6,787 bases of DNA. It comes from DRGT01 sp022567895 (GTDB lineage Archaea; Thermoproteota; Nitrososphaeria; Nitrososphaerales; Nitrosopumilaceae). The notes beneath the pieces are model-generated. The model was not told the origin of the DNA and ran no database searches. It saw only the letters and a program-made list of their open reading frames with translations. The DNA lies in assembly GCA_022567895.1 (NCBI GenBank), contig JADFGC010000060.1, positions 1-6,787 of the forward strand. Direction: 5' to 3'. A program made the translations under genes and the position numbers. Shown here in pieces: positions 5,262 through 6,787 of the stretch. Each line of letters opens with the position of its first letter. The stretch's first letter is position 1.

Positions 5262-6787
5262 ACGGACCGGATTGGTCAGTTTTTTCTATTGGCTTTGGGA
5301 TGGTCTAGACAGAACTATATTTACTGGAATTAAATTTTCATTCCCTGCTAGATTTGTAAGCCCATTTGGATTTTTGGGAATGCTTACTTTCATTACTTTT
5401 GTAATTTTGGGAGTTACAGGTGCACTATTGATGTTCTATTATGAGCCAATAATTACTAGAGCATGGGATAGTGTAGCATTCATCAACGATGACGTTCCAT
5501 TTGGATTTCATATCAGAAACATTCACTATCATGGTTCAAACGCAATGGTTCTTTTGGCAATCTTGCACATGTATTATCAATTCTTTAGTGGAAGATACAA
5601 AATTAGAAATGAAATTCTTTGGGTTACTGGAGTAATTCTTGGTACAGTAACAATTCTAGAAGCATTTACTGGATACGATGTAATATTTAGTGAACGAGCA
5701 GAGCTGGCAATTAGTATTGCAGCTTCATTAACGAACTCTATTCCGGTAATGGGGCCAACAATTCGTGAAGCAATGTTTGGTTCTGGATTTCACGACTTTG
5801 TTTTAAGATTCTATGCTCAACACGTGTTCATTTTACCGCTTGTAATGCTTGGTTTGATGGCAGTACACTTTCCAAGATTCTTAGTATTTGACGTACCAAT
5901 GGTAATGGCAATATCGGGAGCCATTCTCATTACTGGAGGGGTTTTCCCAATAGATATGGGTTTCAAGTTTGAACCGACTGTGCCGCCAGGGATTACAGTT
6001 CCTGAATGGTATCTAACTGCGCTTTACGCTTTCTTACGGACGCAGTACGACAAATTTGTAACTGGTGTATTATGGCCAGGTCTGTTTATACTATCATTGC
6101 TGTTAATTCCGTTTATCGATAGATACAAGAAATTCTCTTGGAAAGACCGTCCACTGATTACTGCATTTGGAATCACAGGAATTTCCCAGATTATGGTAAC
6201 CACCTATTGGGGATTCTATATTCCTTCTGATACCACTATTCCATTAGTAGAAAGACTTGTCATAGATCCAATTTTTCTTTATTCAGTAATGATATTGTTA
6301 GTGCCACTTAGCTTTGGATTTAGCTATATGATGATACATTTAGCAAAAGAGGCCGAGAGAAAAGCAAAGCTTGCTAAAGACAAAGGTCCCAAGAAAGTTG
6401 CTTCAATAAATCTATCTGAAAAATGGATAAACTGGGTAATCATTGCATTAATTGCATTCTTGGTGTTCCTTAACATCGCAGCTTATAATGCAGCATTAAC
6501 TGGAATGAAAAACATTTCGTTGTTCTTTGTAGGACTCATTCTTATTGTATTTGCTGCATTCTTCCATGTGTATAGATTTGGATTGAATGAAGCAAAGAAT
6601 GTTCCACCTCCACCACCAGCACCGTTGCCGGAAGAAAAGCCTAGTGCACTTGAAGCTCCAAAAGAAGCTGAAACTCCACAACTTCCTGAAAGTAGTTCCG
6701 CTGTAGAAGGAAAACAACCTCCAAAAGAAATTCCACAAGAGGTTCCAACACCAAAAGTAGATGCTGATTTAGGATTAGACAAAAACA
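5242..6787 (+). CDS. Cytochrome b (fused b6/subunit IV type) of complex III, 3' end outside window
   Basis: The frame from ATG 5242 stays open to the window end (515 codons visible). An in-frame TAG at 5236-5238 rules out an earlier start. This is the di-haem membrane subunit that oxidises quinol. Haem ligands are predicted as His95 and His109 (13 residues between) and His194 and His209 (14 between, the b6 spacing). The region 165-200 (IPVMGPTIREA, then RFYAQHVFILPL) resembles cytochrome b6. The subunit IV-like half follows in the same chain, with the quinol-site PEWY at 254-257 and LRTQYDK. Predicted helices lie at about 44-67, 95-117, 125-144, 192-214, 218-237, 272-291 and 303-323, plus three additional ones at about 342-366, 395-416 and 424-444. 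A charged loop (367-385) separates the extra helices. From residue 454 the chain becomes a Pro/Glu/Ala-rich tail beginning VPPPPPAP. No cysteine occurs in the visible part. Confidence 0.95.
   Translation, partial: MDASLRRRTGLVSFFYWLWDGLDRTIFTGIKFSFPARFVSPFGFLGMLTFITFVILGVTGALLMFYYEPIITRAWDSVAFINDDVPFGFHIRNIHYHGSNAMVLLAILHMYYQFFSGRYKIRNEILWVTGVILGTVTILEAFTGYDVIFSERAELAISIAASLTNSIPVMGPTIREAMFGSGFHDFVLRFYAQHVFILPLVMLGLMAVHFPRFLVFDVPMVMAISGAILITGGVFPIDMGFKFEPTVPPGITVPEWYLTALYAFLRTQYDKFVTGVLWPGLFILSLLLIPFIDRYKKFSWKDRPLITAFGITGISQIMVTTYWGFYIPSDTTIPLVERLVIDPIFLYSVMILLVPLSFGFSYMMIHLAKEAERKAKLAKDKGPKKVASINLSEKWINWVIIALIAFLVFLNIAAYNAALTGMKNISLFFVGLILIVFAAFFHVYRFGLNEAKNVPPPPPAPLPEEKPSALEAPKEAETPQLPESSSAVEGKQPPKEIPQEVPTPKVDADLGLDKN

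Noticed and set aside
6483..6782. Two antisense open frames with Gly-rich or Trp/Phe-rich products
   Set aside because: They lie opposite the proline-rich tail of cytochrome b; proline codons read backwards give Gly or Trp, so these are shadows.

Overview
The window is AT-rich archaeal DNA, most likely from a marine ammonia-oxidising thaumarchaeon (Nitrososphaeria, Nitrosopumilus-like). The evidence is a twin-arginine Rieske protein followed by a single-chain cytochrome b carrying both the b6-like and the subunit IV-like halves, archaeal TATA-type promoter elements close to start codons, and a very large sequon-rich surface subtilase. The assignment rests on my recognition of these families; no search was run.

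Layout, all genes on the + strand. Bases 1-330 are the 3' end of a gene for a surface protein: a long coiled-coil stalk running straight into a C-terminal membrane anchor. A 25-base gap with an A/T-rich promoter candidate follows. Bases 356-4615 encode a 1419-residue secreted, membrane-anchored subtilisin-family (S8) protease with an intact D161/H431/S655 triad, an exceptionally long insert between D and H, two calcium-loop-like motifs, two C-terminal Ig-like domains and a C-terminal transmembrane anchor. A 40-base gap holds a good TATA box and a GGAG ribosome binding site. Bases 4656-5261 encode the Rieske iron-sulfur protein, and bases 5242-6787, running off the window, encode cytochrome b. 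These two overlap by 20 bases and form the start of a respiratory complex III (bc1/b6f-type) operon.

Two functional blocks meet here. The left block is cell envelope: a coiled-coil stalk plus an anchored ectoprotease, both facing outside with a short basic cytoplasmic tail. The right block is energy metabolism: quinol oxidation through cytochrome b and the Rieske cluster, probably handing electrons to a blue copper protein, as is known for ammonia-oxidising archaea. The cytochrome b is unusual: it has b6-type histidine spacing, no cysteine anywhere in the visible chain, extra C-terminal membrane helices and a proline/glutamate-rich tail. The most speculative and most interesting reading is that the left block is an S-layer stalk/protease pair comparable to tetrabrachion and its bound protease or to SlaB-type anchors. 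There are no RNA genes, mobile elements or CRISPR arrays that I can see, and no non-coding stretch longer than 40 bases.
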